From contig JAJEKB010011900.1 in NCBI GenBank assembly GCA_022393335.1, positions 17,328 through 81,327 of the forward strand: a stretch of DNA of 64,000 nt, given 5' to 3'. This stretch comes from Macrotrachela quadricornifera (lineage: Eukaryota > Rotifera > Eurotatoria > Philodinida > Philodinidae). Both the position numbers and the translations under genes were made by a program. The notes beneath the pieces are model-generated. The model was not told the origin of the DNA, searched no databases, and was given only the letters and a program-made list of their open reading frames with translations. Shown here piece by piece: positions 48,956-58,774 of the stretch; the first letter of the stretch is position 1, and each line of letters starts with the position of its first letter.

Positions 48956-49243
48956 GACATACTAAAACTAGTGATATCGTCACTATATTTCCTTACTAGG
49001 GAATTTTAATAGTTTTTCGTTTATAATATGGTGATAGGAAAAAGGTTGCTCTATATTTCTATGCTATTTGATTGGCCCTCAATTAATATCCTAATAATAA
49101 AATTTCAACACCAACTGTTTTTGAACACAATTTTTCTAATATGTGAGATTGATTAAATAGGCATGTTTTGTATTTCAGTTTTCAATCACTTCATAAATTG
49201 TATGAGAAAAACAAAAAACATCATAAAATGTAGCGTGAAAAGC

Positions 49244-49697
49244 TCTACAATATATAAAACTAGTGCAAACCCGTGCATATTGCACGGCCGCTTTCACTAT
49301 GTGAAGAAAATCTTTTCTGATGGCGCGATAATTCTTAAAGACACTTTTAGAATTCTACCTCTGTTTTGAAACAAAGGTTATTGCATGATATTCAATTTAT
49401 TTAAAGGTAACAAATATAAAAAATTTCTTTCAAAAAAATCATATGTTCCTTTGATCCCATCTCTACCATCCCTCTTGTTCCTTTAATCTGGTAACACACA
49501 CAGAGACACTTAACATTATTATATAGAAGAAGATAGCCAAGCCTCTTTTTTGCTCTAGAGCTCGAGCTGAGACCATGTCTTTTTAAACCCTCGGACTAAT
49601 CTGAAACCATGTTTTTTTGACCTCTCGGACTAATCTAAAGCCATGTTTTTTTGACCCGGTAACAGACACACACACTGAGCACTACAATATAGATAAA
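49244..49697 (+). mobile_element. Possible non-autonomous Helitron-like element
   Basis: The 5' pattern TC(TACAATATATAAAA) followed by a GC-rich CCGTGCA hairpin is common at Helitron ends. The expected A/T insertion site and the CTRR 3' end with its own hairpin are not clearly present, so the assignment is tentative. Confidence 0.3.
49557..49659 (+). repeat. 34-bp tandem repeat, three units
   Basis: Units end AACCATGTTTTTTTGACC or close variants. They lie inside the copy-2-specific segment. Confidence 0.75.
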
Positions 49698-50154
49698 TTT
49701 CATTTTAAGTATGTATTTCTTGTTTTCAAAAAGAGTAAAAAACTGTGCGAATAATTTTCGTTACTTGGAAAAAAATATTTTTTTCTCGATAAAGAGAAAC
49801 TTCTTTTGTACTATTATATATGTAAAATAAACTATTCTTTCAATATTATAGAGCTTTTTATATTGCATCTTATGGTACAATATATTTTTCAAATGCAACC
49901 TGTTAGCTAGTTGAAAACTAAAATGTAAAAGATGCAAAGCATGGCTACGGAATCAATCTCATGTATTTATGAAGTTGTACAGAAAAACAATTCGTGTTGA
50001 AATTTTACTATTAGAATTTTAGTTGAGACCGATCAAATAGTATAGAAAGATAGAGAAGCGTTCTTTCTATCACTATATTAAAAGAGAAAATCAATTCAGG
50101 CTTACGGTTCAGGAAATAAAATAATGACGTCACTACTTTTGATATGCTCTAAGT

Positions 50155-50457
50155 AGAACAGCCATTTTTTTTATTACATTCTCTTTCATCTTCACTGTTA
50201 ACGATTGAGATACTTAGTCAAAGAGATTATTAGTTTGAAGTGTAGTAGAATTTATAAAATATGAATCTATTATGTCTCGCATTGTGTTCTTCTATTCATG
50301 AAAGCAAAAAAGAAAGAAAGTAATGTCTAATCTATTCATATTTACTAAGAATTTCTTATGCACTAAACATTATGCATGACTTACTATATAGAAAAGTAAC
50401 CATACATCATAATTTAACAGCCACCTCTTTCTCCATTCATAAATATTTTTCTTGAAG
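50155..50457 (+). promoter_or_regulatory. Conserved upstream block of GPCR copies 2 and 3
   Basis: About 300 bp directly upstream of the ATG are conserved between copies 2 and 3 (62755-63056) and, inverted, copy 1 (21573-21870), including TTCTATTCATGAAAGCAAAA, then AAGAAAGAAAG, GCATGACTTACT and TTCTTGAAG before the ATG. Conservation of a noncoding block next to three intact genes suggests promoter and 5' UTR, but it may only reflect recent duplication. Confidence 0.5.
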
Positions 50458-51399
50458 ATGAATGCTTCTTTTCACAATGAGCAACAGATCTTTCTAGAAA
50501 ATGCGACTATGACAACTATTGAATTATGGTTTATTCCTTCCGATATTGCCATGATTGTATGCTCAATATTGGTTATCATGCTGAGTTTTTTCTTTATTCT
50601 TGTGATTATCCTCGATAAAAACTGTTATACTATTCCAATGTTATTAGTTACTAATTCATGTTTGATCACATTTGTATTTGCATGTGTTTTACTGAGTATA
50701 TCTATCTTCGCACTTCAAAATGACCTCAAACAAATTTATTTCCAAAATTCACTTTGCGCTTTTCGTGGTTATATGAGTTATTCTTCTTATATTGTACTGA
50801 ACTATTCATTTCTGTTACAAGCTCTATATCGATATATACTTGTCGTTTATCCATCTCGTTTATTCTTACAATCGTTTCGATTTCAACTACTTCTTATTAT
50901 CTTTACATGGCTATTTAGTTTCGTGCATCGTCTCGCATATCTATTCACTGGTAGCATTACTTATAATGCTGACAATCAAATCTGTCAATATCCGCTTAGT
51001 TTGTCTTTTTCTATTCTGTTTGGAGCATCGTGTATTTATCTAATTCCTGTTTTATTCATCATGTTGATTTATGTGAAGTTAATTCGACATGTAAGAGAAA
51101 TAAGTAAACGAGTAACGTCTGTCAATATTCTATCTCGTGCACAAAGAGAACTGAAAATGATTCAACATATCGTGATAGTTATCACTTTACTGTTAACATT
51201 GGGTATCCCACATGGAATATTCATCTGGATGTCATTTTTCACTCAGCCACCAAGATATCATTTTCGAATTGCGTTTTTTTTTATTGATGTGTCATTGGTA
51301 TTTGTAATGGTAGCCTTATTTCATTTTACTGATCCACTGAAAGTAGCTGTAATGAAAAGAATTAATATACGACCAAATATAATAGTAGCAATACGATAG
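50458..51399 (+). CDS. Orphan class A GPCR, copy 2 (313 aa, intronless)
   Basis: Intact paralogue of the genes at 20631 and 63057, same length and same landmarks: N15-A-T sequon, Cys before TM3 (NSLCAFRGY), Cys in loop 2 (DNQICQ), YRYILVVYPSR at the end of TM3, RHVREISKRVTSVN in loop 3, and FTDPLKVAVMKR after TM7. Differences from copy 1 are scattered substitutions, mostly hydrophobic for hydrophobic, with no indel. The start is ATG 50458, preceded by the conserved TTCTTGAAG. A broken relative follows 0.8 kb downstream on the same strand, so this is also the head of a small tandem pair. Confidence 0.9.
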   Translation: MNASFHNEQQIFLENATMTTIELWFIPSDIAMIVCSILVIMLSFFFILVIILDKNCYTIPMLLVTNSCLITFVFACVLLSISIFALQNDLKQIYFQNSLCAFRGYMSYSSYIVLNYSFLLQALYRYILVVYPSRLFLQSFRFQLLLIIFTWLFSFVHRLAYLFTGSITYNADNQICQYPLSLSFSILFGASCIYLIPVLFIMLIYVKLIRHVREISKRVTSVNILSRAQRELKMIQHIVIVITLLLTLGIPHGIFIWMSFFTQPPRYHFRIAFFFIDVSLVFVMVALFHFTDPLKVAVMKRINIRPNIIVAIR

Positions 51400-52232
51400 A
51401 TATATAAAAACTCATTCGATTTCTATTGTGTTGTCTGAGAGAATCAAATATTCTGCAGATATTGATTGAATTCAAAGTATATTTAGAGAATCATAGTTAT
51501 AACAGAAAAAATAAAGGTATCTATGTGACAATCAAAGTGCCTGTTCTGTAATAAAATGGTAAGTGAATTATATCAGATAAAAATGTTGATACGAGGTAAA
51601 TAATTATTTGTCGCATCCGATAATATTAAAAATGATGGATATATCAGCAACAATTTCTTATCATAATGACGAAGAGCCAAACTGTATCAAAGTTTAAACA
51701 AAATAGAAACAGCTTATCTTTCACTCAAATAATTTTTTGTTTAAATGATATCTAGAAATCAATAGCAATCTGGATGAAAATTGAAAAAAATATTGTTTAA
51801 TAAGTTATTACAACTCTTCCAGTCATTAGCCGAAGCAATAATAACTACCTTTTACTATAACACTTTAATATCTTCAGCTTGCTGAGCTTCGAGTCTCATA
51901 TGCAATACAAAGAAAAGCTTAATCTCATCAGATTCATTTTGGAAGATCAAGTAAAATACACTGATAAGTAACATATAGGAACATTAGATCTAGTTGTAAT
52001 ACGATACATATATTTAATCAACAAAATAAACTTGCCTTTTGATTGTAATACAATTTAAAGAATTAAAAAAATCTATCATAGCTTATTATTGAGACTTATC
52101 TATGGATTGTATTTTATTCGACTTTATTTTGCAAACCAACCACATCTTCATGCGTTATCTATCTTCAACATTTGTAGTATCCAATAAAAGAATTCAATAG
52201 TTGACAGTCTAGCACAATTTCTCTTAAGATTT
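51400..52232. other. 3' flank of GPCR copy 2
   Basis: The first 300 bp match the 3' flank of copy 1 (inverted, minus the two MITEs). The rest is unassigned. Confidence 0.6.
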
Positions 52233-52600
52233 CAACAATGACAATGCTAATAATCAAATATGTCAAGTTCCTTTTCTTGTATCTCTTCCTATCCTGTATG
52301 GAACATTTACTATTTATTTGATTCCTGTTTGGTCAATCATGTTCATCTATTTGAAACTAGTGCGATATGCAAGAAGAATAAGTAAACGAGTAACATCAGT
52401 GAATGTTTTATTTCATACACAAAGAAAATTGAAAATGATCAAACGGATTGTTGTAACTATTTCAATATTATTGACATTAGGCATTGCCATATATGCTGTC
52501 CTTGATGACAACATCGTTCATTCAACTATCGAAATCTCATTTTTGAATTGCACCATTGAAGATCACATATTCCTTACAAATGGTCTGATTTAGAGAGCTG
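52233..52600 (+). pseudogene. Truncated, frameshifted GPCR copy 4
   Basis: Starts within extracellular loop 2 (NANNQICQVPFLVSLPILYG) and continues through TM5 (IYLIPVWSIMFIYLKLVRYA), loop 3 (RRISKRVTSVNVLFHTQRKL) and TM6 to LTLGI. There one base is lost or gained: the next frame continues PYMLSLMTTSF, matching the LGIPYxxFxLMSFF of the intact copies, and stops soon after. The N-terminal half (TM1-TM4) and TM7 are missing. It is more diverged than copies 1-3. Confidence 0.85.
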
Positions 52601-53540
52601 ACAGAGAAAATCTAAGTTCGCTTGAACTTTCCAAAAAGTTTCTGTAGTTGAGCTTCGAATGGCTGGCCCTGTAAATGTATGAGAGTATCTAAATATACTG
52701 TTATGTAGGGCGTCAGAAATATTTCCGGATTGATTTTTACCAGAAAACAATAAGAAGTACTACTGTATTTGTATTATTTTCTGTGCGTAATTCATAGTTG
52801 AATGCTACATACATACAAAAATATCGAAATAGATTTTAGACTACTGTTTATACACTGATGAAAAATTAAAAACTGGGACAAAGATTAATCTTTTGAAAGA
52901 GTAGTTTTTATTCAATATCTGTGAACATATGGTGACAGCTTACAGTGACACTACTCTATCACATACTACGATATATGAATGGGACTTACTGTTCTAAAAA
53001 TGAATAACTGATTATTAATGATGATTCTCTGTATGGTGAATACGTCGTCCATATACCGTTAGAGAATGTGCTATAGTCGTGAACTACTCTTGGTCATACA
53101 TAATTAATCGTATAAAATGCTACGCGTTGTAAATTTGGAAAGCTGATAGTGCCCGTGATTTATCTAGATACGATTCGACTATCTTCAATTATCTGGCTTC
53201 TAAAAGTTTCAGCCGTTATGTTATTCACATTTATAATAGCTATACTATATTTACATATGATTCATTAACAATATATGATAATCCGTCTTCTCAAAATGAT
53301 TCCATTCGGAAACGGTAGTTAGTGATAGATAATTGATCATCATAAACTATCATTATATATTCATAAATATTGAATGAGGCATGGCCTCTCAGACCAAGAA
53401 ATTTGATTACTGAGTGATGCGCAAAATTTTTGATTCTACGTCAATGTATAAATAGCGATCTAAAATATATTTCGATATTTTCATATGCATGTATAATTCA
53501 ACTGAGCTTATGATTAAATCGAGAGATAAAATGGCAAGTG
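52601..53540. other. Noncoding stretch
   Basis: Unassigned AT-rich DNA. Confidence 0.4.
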
Positions 53541-53928
53541 TAAAATTAAATTAAAATAACAATAAAGACAGCAATTTATTTAATTGAAAACCGTGATATT
53601 TCAGTGTTTATTCCGAACACCATCATCAGACGGCATCTTTAAATAAACAAGTATATTAACTTATAAGCTAAAAAGATAAGCCAATAGAAGTTAATATGCT
53701 GAGTAACGTATGAGCACATTGAAAAAGTTAAATTCATTGATATCAATTGAAGATATTTATACATTACTTACTATATTAACTTTCACTGACTTATCTTTTT
53801 AGCTTATAAGTTAATACACTTGTTCATTTACAGATGTCGTCTGATGATGGTATTTGGAATAAACACTGAAATATCACGGTGTGCAAATAAATTAACCGCT
53901 GTCTTTATTATTATTTTAATTTGACTTT
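53541..53928. mobile_element. 388-bp palindromic MITE
   Basis: Inverted arms of about 150 bp. Left: AAATTAAAATAACAATAAAG, then ACCGTGATATTTCAGTGTTT and ATCATCAGACGGCATCTTTA. Right: the inverse, including GATGTCGTCTGATGATGGTA and AAACACTGAAATATCACGGT. The ends are approximate within a few bases and no target duplication was resolved. Confidence 0.8.
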
Positions 53929-54213
53929 ATGATGTTTATTGATAGAGGAAGTGCATGAACTACACGCCGATAATAATACAAATACGGCAATACTTCTTAT
54001 TGTTTTTTAATAATAACAATTCAGGAACTTTTCTAACGGTCCTCGTATACACCAATAGCACAACGTGAAGGTGAGGGCGCTGTACTATATTTAAAGTGAA
54101 TAAGTGCCCTCTAGCCTATAATAATCAGTATTTTCATTAAAATTCTCGAAAATATTCCAACAGTCATCCTCGATGTTGAAGTCGAATAAGATTCATTGCT
54201 GATACTGGAATAA
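53929..54213. other. Spacer upstream of the BTB-like gene
   Basis: Unassigned; probably contains the promoter of the next gene. Confidence 0.3.
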
Positions 54214-54429
54214 ATGGAAAAAGCCATTGACGAATCAGTTGATAGTGTCTCACAAATGGAAAATTCCAACCAACACGTCGGAAGCACAAAGCATATATAT
54301 TTAACCGTCTATCGAACAAAGATACCCCAGATTTTTATCGATAAGTGTAATGAACGCCGACGACAAACTGTTACCAAAAACACACAAGTCATTTCGATTA
54401 GGCACTGGCCATGTATTGACATTAACTGA
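54214..54429 (+). other. Overlapping upstream frame, possible shifted N-terminus
   Basis: A 71-codon frame with a true ATG and non-random composition (KHIYLTVYRTKIPQIFIDK) overlaps the first 80 bases of the BTB-like ORF in another frame. Either it is an upstream ORF or the real N-terminus of the 539-aa protein lost its frame by one or two bases. Confidence 0.35.
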
Positions 54430-55969
54430 TGCTCAAATCAACAAAATACCTTATCTAGCTGCATTTGTCTCTTCTGGTGATTTCTTTGAAGCTGCACGTG
54501 ATGATCAAGGACATTTCATTCTTCATCCCAACATCGACGTTAAGCAGTTTAGTTTCGTCTTGAATTGGTTTCCCTTCCCTTCCACACGAGATATTTTCAA
54601 CCGTTTACCTAAAGACTACGATGCCGTCTCAACCATTATTATCATGGATTATCTTGGCCTTCTCAATCACTCAGATCCATCTTTGGATGAAGTGGATTCA
54701 TCTTTTTTCGATATCATTGTCTACAATCCTCTGACTAACGCGTATGCCGAAATAATTCAATCATCACACATGCGCGACATGGCTGTTCGATTTGCCATTG
54801 CACTCATTAGAGAAGCATATGATGTAACTGATAACGAAGTGCATGATCGAATCTATTGGTATGTAATGTTCATCATGAGTGCTCATGTATTATTTAATCA
54901 AGATATTCGTCACCATGTGTACAAGGTAGCTGAACATTATTTTAGTTTGTTCAAGCCATGTTTGATTAAACGTTTGAATCAACTTCGAAATATCCAGGAT
55001 GAATACGTACAAATCAACCAATTGAAGTTGAATGATCAATTTATGGGTTTGAAGCATGCAGAAGAGAAACATTTAACCTCACTGATTAACACTCATATTT
55101 CCAAACAGTTATTTTATTCACCTGATTTCATATGGTCGTATCATTATTTCGATTTCTACCGTCGTTCGGATGATGTAGACAATCTTTTTCCCCGAGAATG
55201 GGGTGTTACTACACGAAAAATTCTGGAACCATTGTACAAAGCCTTACTAGAAATTATCTATGATCGACTGCAAAATCAAATATGCCATTGTGTACGACAT
55301 GATGTGCGTGAAGCTCCCTTTTCTTCACAACCACTTATTAAGTCTCAGGATGATAGCCTGCGATTCTTACGATTTTTCTACCCGTTTGACTATTTTGATT
55401 CTTTTGAGAAACGGGAAACCCGTAAAAAACGACAGATTGCTCGTCAAATTATAAAACAACGAATGATTCGGGAGTTATTTGCAAATGAAGTTTCTAAACA
55501 AGAAATACAACAACTGATCGTAAGTGGCTTATCTTATTTGAAGCCAATACTTGAACAGAAGCATCGCTGGTTAATTGATGAGATACAGGCACTTAAAGCG
55601 AAGTGGGACACCTCACCCACACCCTCAACATTGTTTTCGTTGTCACTGTTCGATTTTGAATTCGAGAGAAAGCAAGAAGAAGCAATAACGTACGAGCTGC
55701 TATTAGACAAAATCAATCAACCATCAAGCATTATTGCAGAAATATGTGAACATTTAGTTATAAAGTTAAGTGAAGCTGCTGAGTATCAAATCAGCCGATG
55801 GATTGAAAACGCATATACGGCATATAAACTTGGCCGAAGTATTTCAGGATACATTCCCAAACATACTGAGACCTCACTCTGCAAGATATTGCGACGAGAT
55901 CATCGAAAGCCCATGTACAAGCCAACATTCACAATACAACCGAACTTTTCCAGGAATCGCTTCCATTAA
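54350..55969 (+). CDS. BTB/T1-like domain protein, 539 aa, intronless
   Basis: Intact ORF from ATG 54350 to TAA. Residues about 20-105 (GHVLTLTDAQINKIPYLAAF, SSGDFFEAARDDQGHFILHP, then IDVKQFSFVLNWF and IIIMDYLGL) follow the KCTD/T1-type BTB fold pattern: a beta strand and a T-x-x-x-x-x-x-P-Y-L helix, a D-x-x-G-x-x-x-x-x-x-P turn, a helix, and a final helix ending in the 'DYLGL' position. Such domains mediate oligomerisation or binding to cullin-3. The rest is a long helical region, Arg/Lys-rich at about 365-390 (EKRETRKKRQIARQIIKQR), without a recognised domain. A different frame upstream (54214-54429) begins MEKAIDESVDSVSQMENSNQ and overlaps the start; it could be the original N-terminus separated by a frameshift. 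AATAAA follows the stop at about 56015. Confidence 0.7.
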   Translation: MNADDKLLPKTHKSFRLGTGHVLTLTDAQINKIPYLAAFVSSGDFFEAARDDQGHFILHPNIDVKQFSFVLNWFPFPSTRDIFNRLPKDYDAVSTIIIMDYLGLLNHSDPSLDEVDSSFFDIIVYNPLTNAYAEIIQSSHMRDMAVRFAIALIREAYDVTDNEVHDRIYWYVMFIMSAHVLFNQDIRHHVYKVAEHYFSLFKPCLIKRLNQLRNIQDEYVQINQLKLNDQFMGLKHAEEKHLTSLINTHISKQLFYSPDFIWSYHYFDFYRRSDDVDNLFPREWGVTTRKILEPLYKALLEIIYDRLQNQICHCVRHDVREAPFSSQPLIKSQDDSLRFLRFFYPFDYFDSFEKRETRKKRQIARQIIKQRMIRELFANEVSKQEIQQLIVSGLSYLKPILEQKHRWLIDEIQALKAKWDTSPTPSTLFSLSLFDFEFERKQEEAITYELLLDKINQPSSIIAEICEHLVIKLSEAAEYQISRWIENAYTAYKLGRSISGYIPKHTETSLCKILRRDHRKPMYKPTFTIQPNFSRNRFH

Positions 55970-56718
55970 ATTTGTCCAAAACGATACACACTTGTGAATG
56001 TATTTTTGATATGGAATAAACGTCAGTTGATCGCTGCGGACGATTATTTAGAGTATAAAACTGCTTTGATTGACTTAGTTTCGTAGGAATGCGATGTGAT
56101 AAACATTGAAGAATTCGACGCGATAAAATGATAGAGTAAGAGAAAATAATGGCTGATATCTATCGGTATTCTTGATGAATCGACAATTTGTCCATGATTT
56201 TCTCCAATCTTTCGTCGTCTTCGTGTACTGAGAATTTTTATAAAATTCTCAAGATTCTAGAGAAAATGGATATTAAACTCTTCACCGATTGAATAATCAT
56301 ACTGTGGACAATAGAGAAACAATCAGTAATGACTCACGAGAGAGGTACCTCAAGTGTTCACTCGACTAAGGTCTCATATTTTGCTTATAAGTAGGCCTCT
56401 ATGCCATTAGCTAAACTCTAGAAGAATTGATAATTTGTTTCGTTACAATACTTTTTGTAATTAAAAATTGAATGAGCTTTTTACAGCTGAAGAATTTGTT
56501 GAGGAACTTCTTGGCTTTCTTCATTGTCCATACGTAGAACAGTAAGATCATAAGTTCTTGTAGAGCAAAAGGTCACATGAGATGAGAAAAGAAGTTCTTA
56601 GCTACAATCAATGGTATTATAGTAACTATGTAATACAAGTGTATTGCTTTCGACAAGCCAACTCACAAAGTGTTTTATTATTTCCGGATCTACTGGGCGT
56701 CTAATACATGGCTTAGTT
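55970..56718. other. Noncoding stretch
   Basis: Holds the AATAAA signal near 56015 and otherwise unassigned DNA. The sequence CTCAAGTGTTCACTCGACT at about 56351 resembles the tip of the 13.9-16.6 kb foldback element but the similarity is too short to call. Confidence 0.4.
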
Positions 56719-56725
56719 TCATTCT

Positions 56726-58143
56726 TCAGTATGTAAGTCTGACCATCGTACATCTTGTGAGCTGCTTTGATTGCATGTTATGAAGCAATAAAGATTTGAC
56801 TGATCGTTTCGTACCACCATGAGTGAGGCAACAAAGACAAAAGTCGAACTTGATCGCGATAAAAGACATTTTTTGTTGAACATACACGTCATATACTCGC
56901 TCCAGAATTTGCACAATCTCATCGTTTATCATTTGATCTGAATCTTGAGTGTTTTTGCTACTTAAGTTGTGTTCCGATATGTTCGTTAGTTTTTCCTTTT
57001 GTCCTAGAGCAATTGTTTGTGCCACTTTATCTAGAACCTATCGACATTCAAAAAAAGTTGAAAATGAGAATTCATCATCGAAGCATACCTTTAAACATTG
57101 CTACTGCATGGTTTACTTTTGAAGTCATCGGACGAAGACTACTATCGAAGCACTTTCCTAAGTTTTTTTCTGGTTGAAGACCGAATTGGACTCAAATTCA
57201 TTGCAGCCAGAATATTATTCGTCGGCTGGCGTGAATTGTCAATTATAAATTCAGATCCAATCGTTGCGTTCGAGTAAACTGTTATTGGACTTACTGATAC
57301 GACATGTAACATCATCTGAGCTTGTTTTCGACGTTTCAAACATAATCTAAATATTAATTCAGTTTGATGCAATAGTATTTAGAAATCAAAAACAAAATCA
57401 GCAAAATCAGTGCAAACATCTGGTATCTATCATACCTTCTTTCGGTCTTTGAAGACATTTAACACAAGAAAACTTGAGCTAGTACGAATATACTGAATGA
57501 ATTCGAAATGGACTAAGTATCTGTGCAGTTTAATGAATCAATGTAGAATTGACCGGATCGATGTGAGAATTGTCAGATGTATGCACTTTTTCTCTTGATA
57601 AACTTACTTTCCACCCACAGGAAAGCCTTCAAGTTTTGAATGGAGAATTATATTAGCGCAGCGTAAGTCAGCCTTTATAGGACAATGTTTTGGATTATCA
57701 TCATGATGGTAGCATTTGCGTTCAAGAACGTGCCAATCGATTCCATATGAACTTCCATGTTTAGGACAAATGTATATCGAATCATCAATGAGTATGTTTT
57801 CTAAATATAATTGATTTGCAATAAGATTTTTCCCATTCACGATTAAGTCATCTTACTCGATCTTAGAAATTACGTCTTTGCACTTAACATATGATCGTAT
57901 ATCAGTATCACCAAGTGAAGCAAAACTGACACATAGAGGTGACCACTTAGAATTATCTATTAGCAAACAAATGTATATTAATCAGGAAGGAAAAGACGAC
58001 TTACAATGTGAAGTAGATTCACAGCTGGATACCTTTGGATTACCTCACATAGAACATTTATCATAACTAGGTGGTGTGATTTTGACACTCTCCGGAATAG
58101 TCTGGCGTTTTTTCATTTTGGTATCTTCAGCATCAAGATCCAT
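56726..58143 (-). pseudogene. Cys/His-rich (putative zinc-binding) protein pseudogene
   Basis: Minus-strand exons read co-linearly from ATG 58141-58143 (MDLDAEDTKMKKRQTIPESV). The next part has a C-x2-C-like site whose second Cys is now TGA, then a TGA, then KWSPLCVSFASLGDTDIRSY, a TAA in frame near 57857, and DDSIYICPKHGSSYGIDWHV, then ERKCYHHDDNPKHCPIKADL and LEGFPVGGK. The CPKH...C-x-HH...C spacing suggests a zinc site. A further exon (57142-57365) reads LCLKRRKQAQMMLH and continues, after a frame change near 57143, with RPMTSKVNHAVAMFK. A short intron then leads to DKVAQTIALGQKEKLTNISE and a stop at 56726. With three in-frame stops and a frameshift it is dead. I do not know the function of the family. 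Confidence 0.6.
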
Positions 58144-58222
58144 AAAACTTACAGTAATTGAAAAAAGTTGTTGATTTGTTTATTATATGAAACAAACCTT
58201 GAATATTGTTCAGTTGCTGTTT

Positions 58223-58774
58223 CTATTGTGATTCATCTTCATCATCAGAGAATAGCCTAGTGTTCGATGGAAACATGTTTTCAGGTTCACAAGATACATT
58301 TGAATCACAACTATAATTAAAAGAACCATTTGTAATATTATCTTCATCTTTCCTAAGACACACTGGAAGATCGCTCAAAGTATTCATAAACGCGAGACTC
58401 AATAATTTTGATATCTTGTAAGTTCGTTGGTGGACATTATCGATTGAACACTTATCGACTAAGCTTGATAGATTCTCATTTTGGGTAGTTCTTGTTGTAG
58501 CTGATCCACTATAAATAGAAGACATATTACTATTCAATTTATACTCGAATATGGTTGGTACAAAATCAAAAAAGGTACTCAATCCGTCAGCTATGAAAAA
58601 CCTACATAATCGAGAAGTATTTAAACTGCTTAATGTTCTTATTGAAGGACTTCTATCAACAAGTCTGGACATGCCATAATTACTATCTATGCCCAGTTCA
58701 TATTTTGTTCGATCAAGAAGGTACACTAGTTTTACACATTCGCTCTTATATCCAATATTACTTTTATTCACCAT
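58223..58774 (-). CDS. Hypothetical serine-rich protein, 183 aa
   Basis: Open frame with true ATG at 58772-58774 and a stop after an acidic end (RLFSDDEDESQ). Ser- and Asn-rich; no helix of membrane type and no recognised domain. It lies 80 bp upstream of, and on the same strand as, the Cys/His-rich pseudogene, so it could be the former 5' exon of that gene, but no donor site is present before its stop. Confidence 0.4.
   Translation of the reverse strand: MVNKSNIGYKSECVKLVYLLDRTKYELGIDSNYGMSRLVDRSPSIRTLSSLNTSRLCRFFIADGLSTFFDFVPTIFEYKLNSNMSSIYSGSATTRTTQNENLSSLVDKCSIDNVHQRTYKISKLLSLAFMNTLSDLPVCLRKDEDNITNGSFNYSCDSNVSCEPENMFPSNTRLFSDDEDESQ

Larger units (their letters stand above)
48956..50154. 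other. Segment specific to module copy 2, with a Helitron-like hairpin
   Basis: Homology to copy 3 stops at about 48955 and resumes at about 50155. The intervening 1.2 kb contains TCTACAATATATAAAAC at 49244, then a perfect hairpin CCGTGCA-TAT-TGCACGG (49271-49287) and, further on, three units of a 34-bp repeat (about 49557-49659, CGGACTAATCTGAAACCATG) and ACACACAC-rich sequence ending ACTACAATATAGATA (49682-49697). Confidence 0.6.

Noticed and set aside
50840..51043. Internal 67-codon ORFs within GPCR copies 1 and 2
   Set aside because: Alternate-frame shadows of the receptor genes that recur only because the genes are paralogues.
56341..56385. Possible solo end of the foldback element (CTCAAGTGTTCACTCGACT)
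   Set aside because: Only about 16 bases match and the neighbouring arm sequence is not conserved.
58223..58774. First exon of the Cys/His-rich gene
   Set aside because: No GT donor exists before its stop codon, so I keep it as a separate hypothetical ORF.
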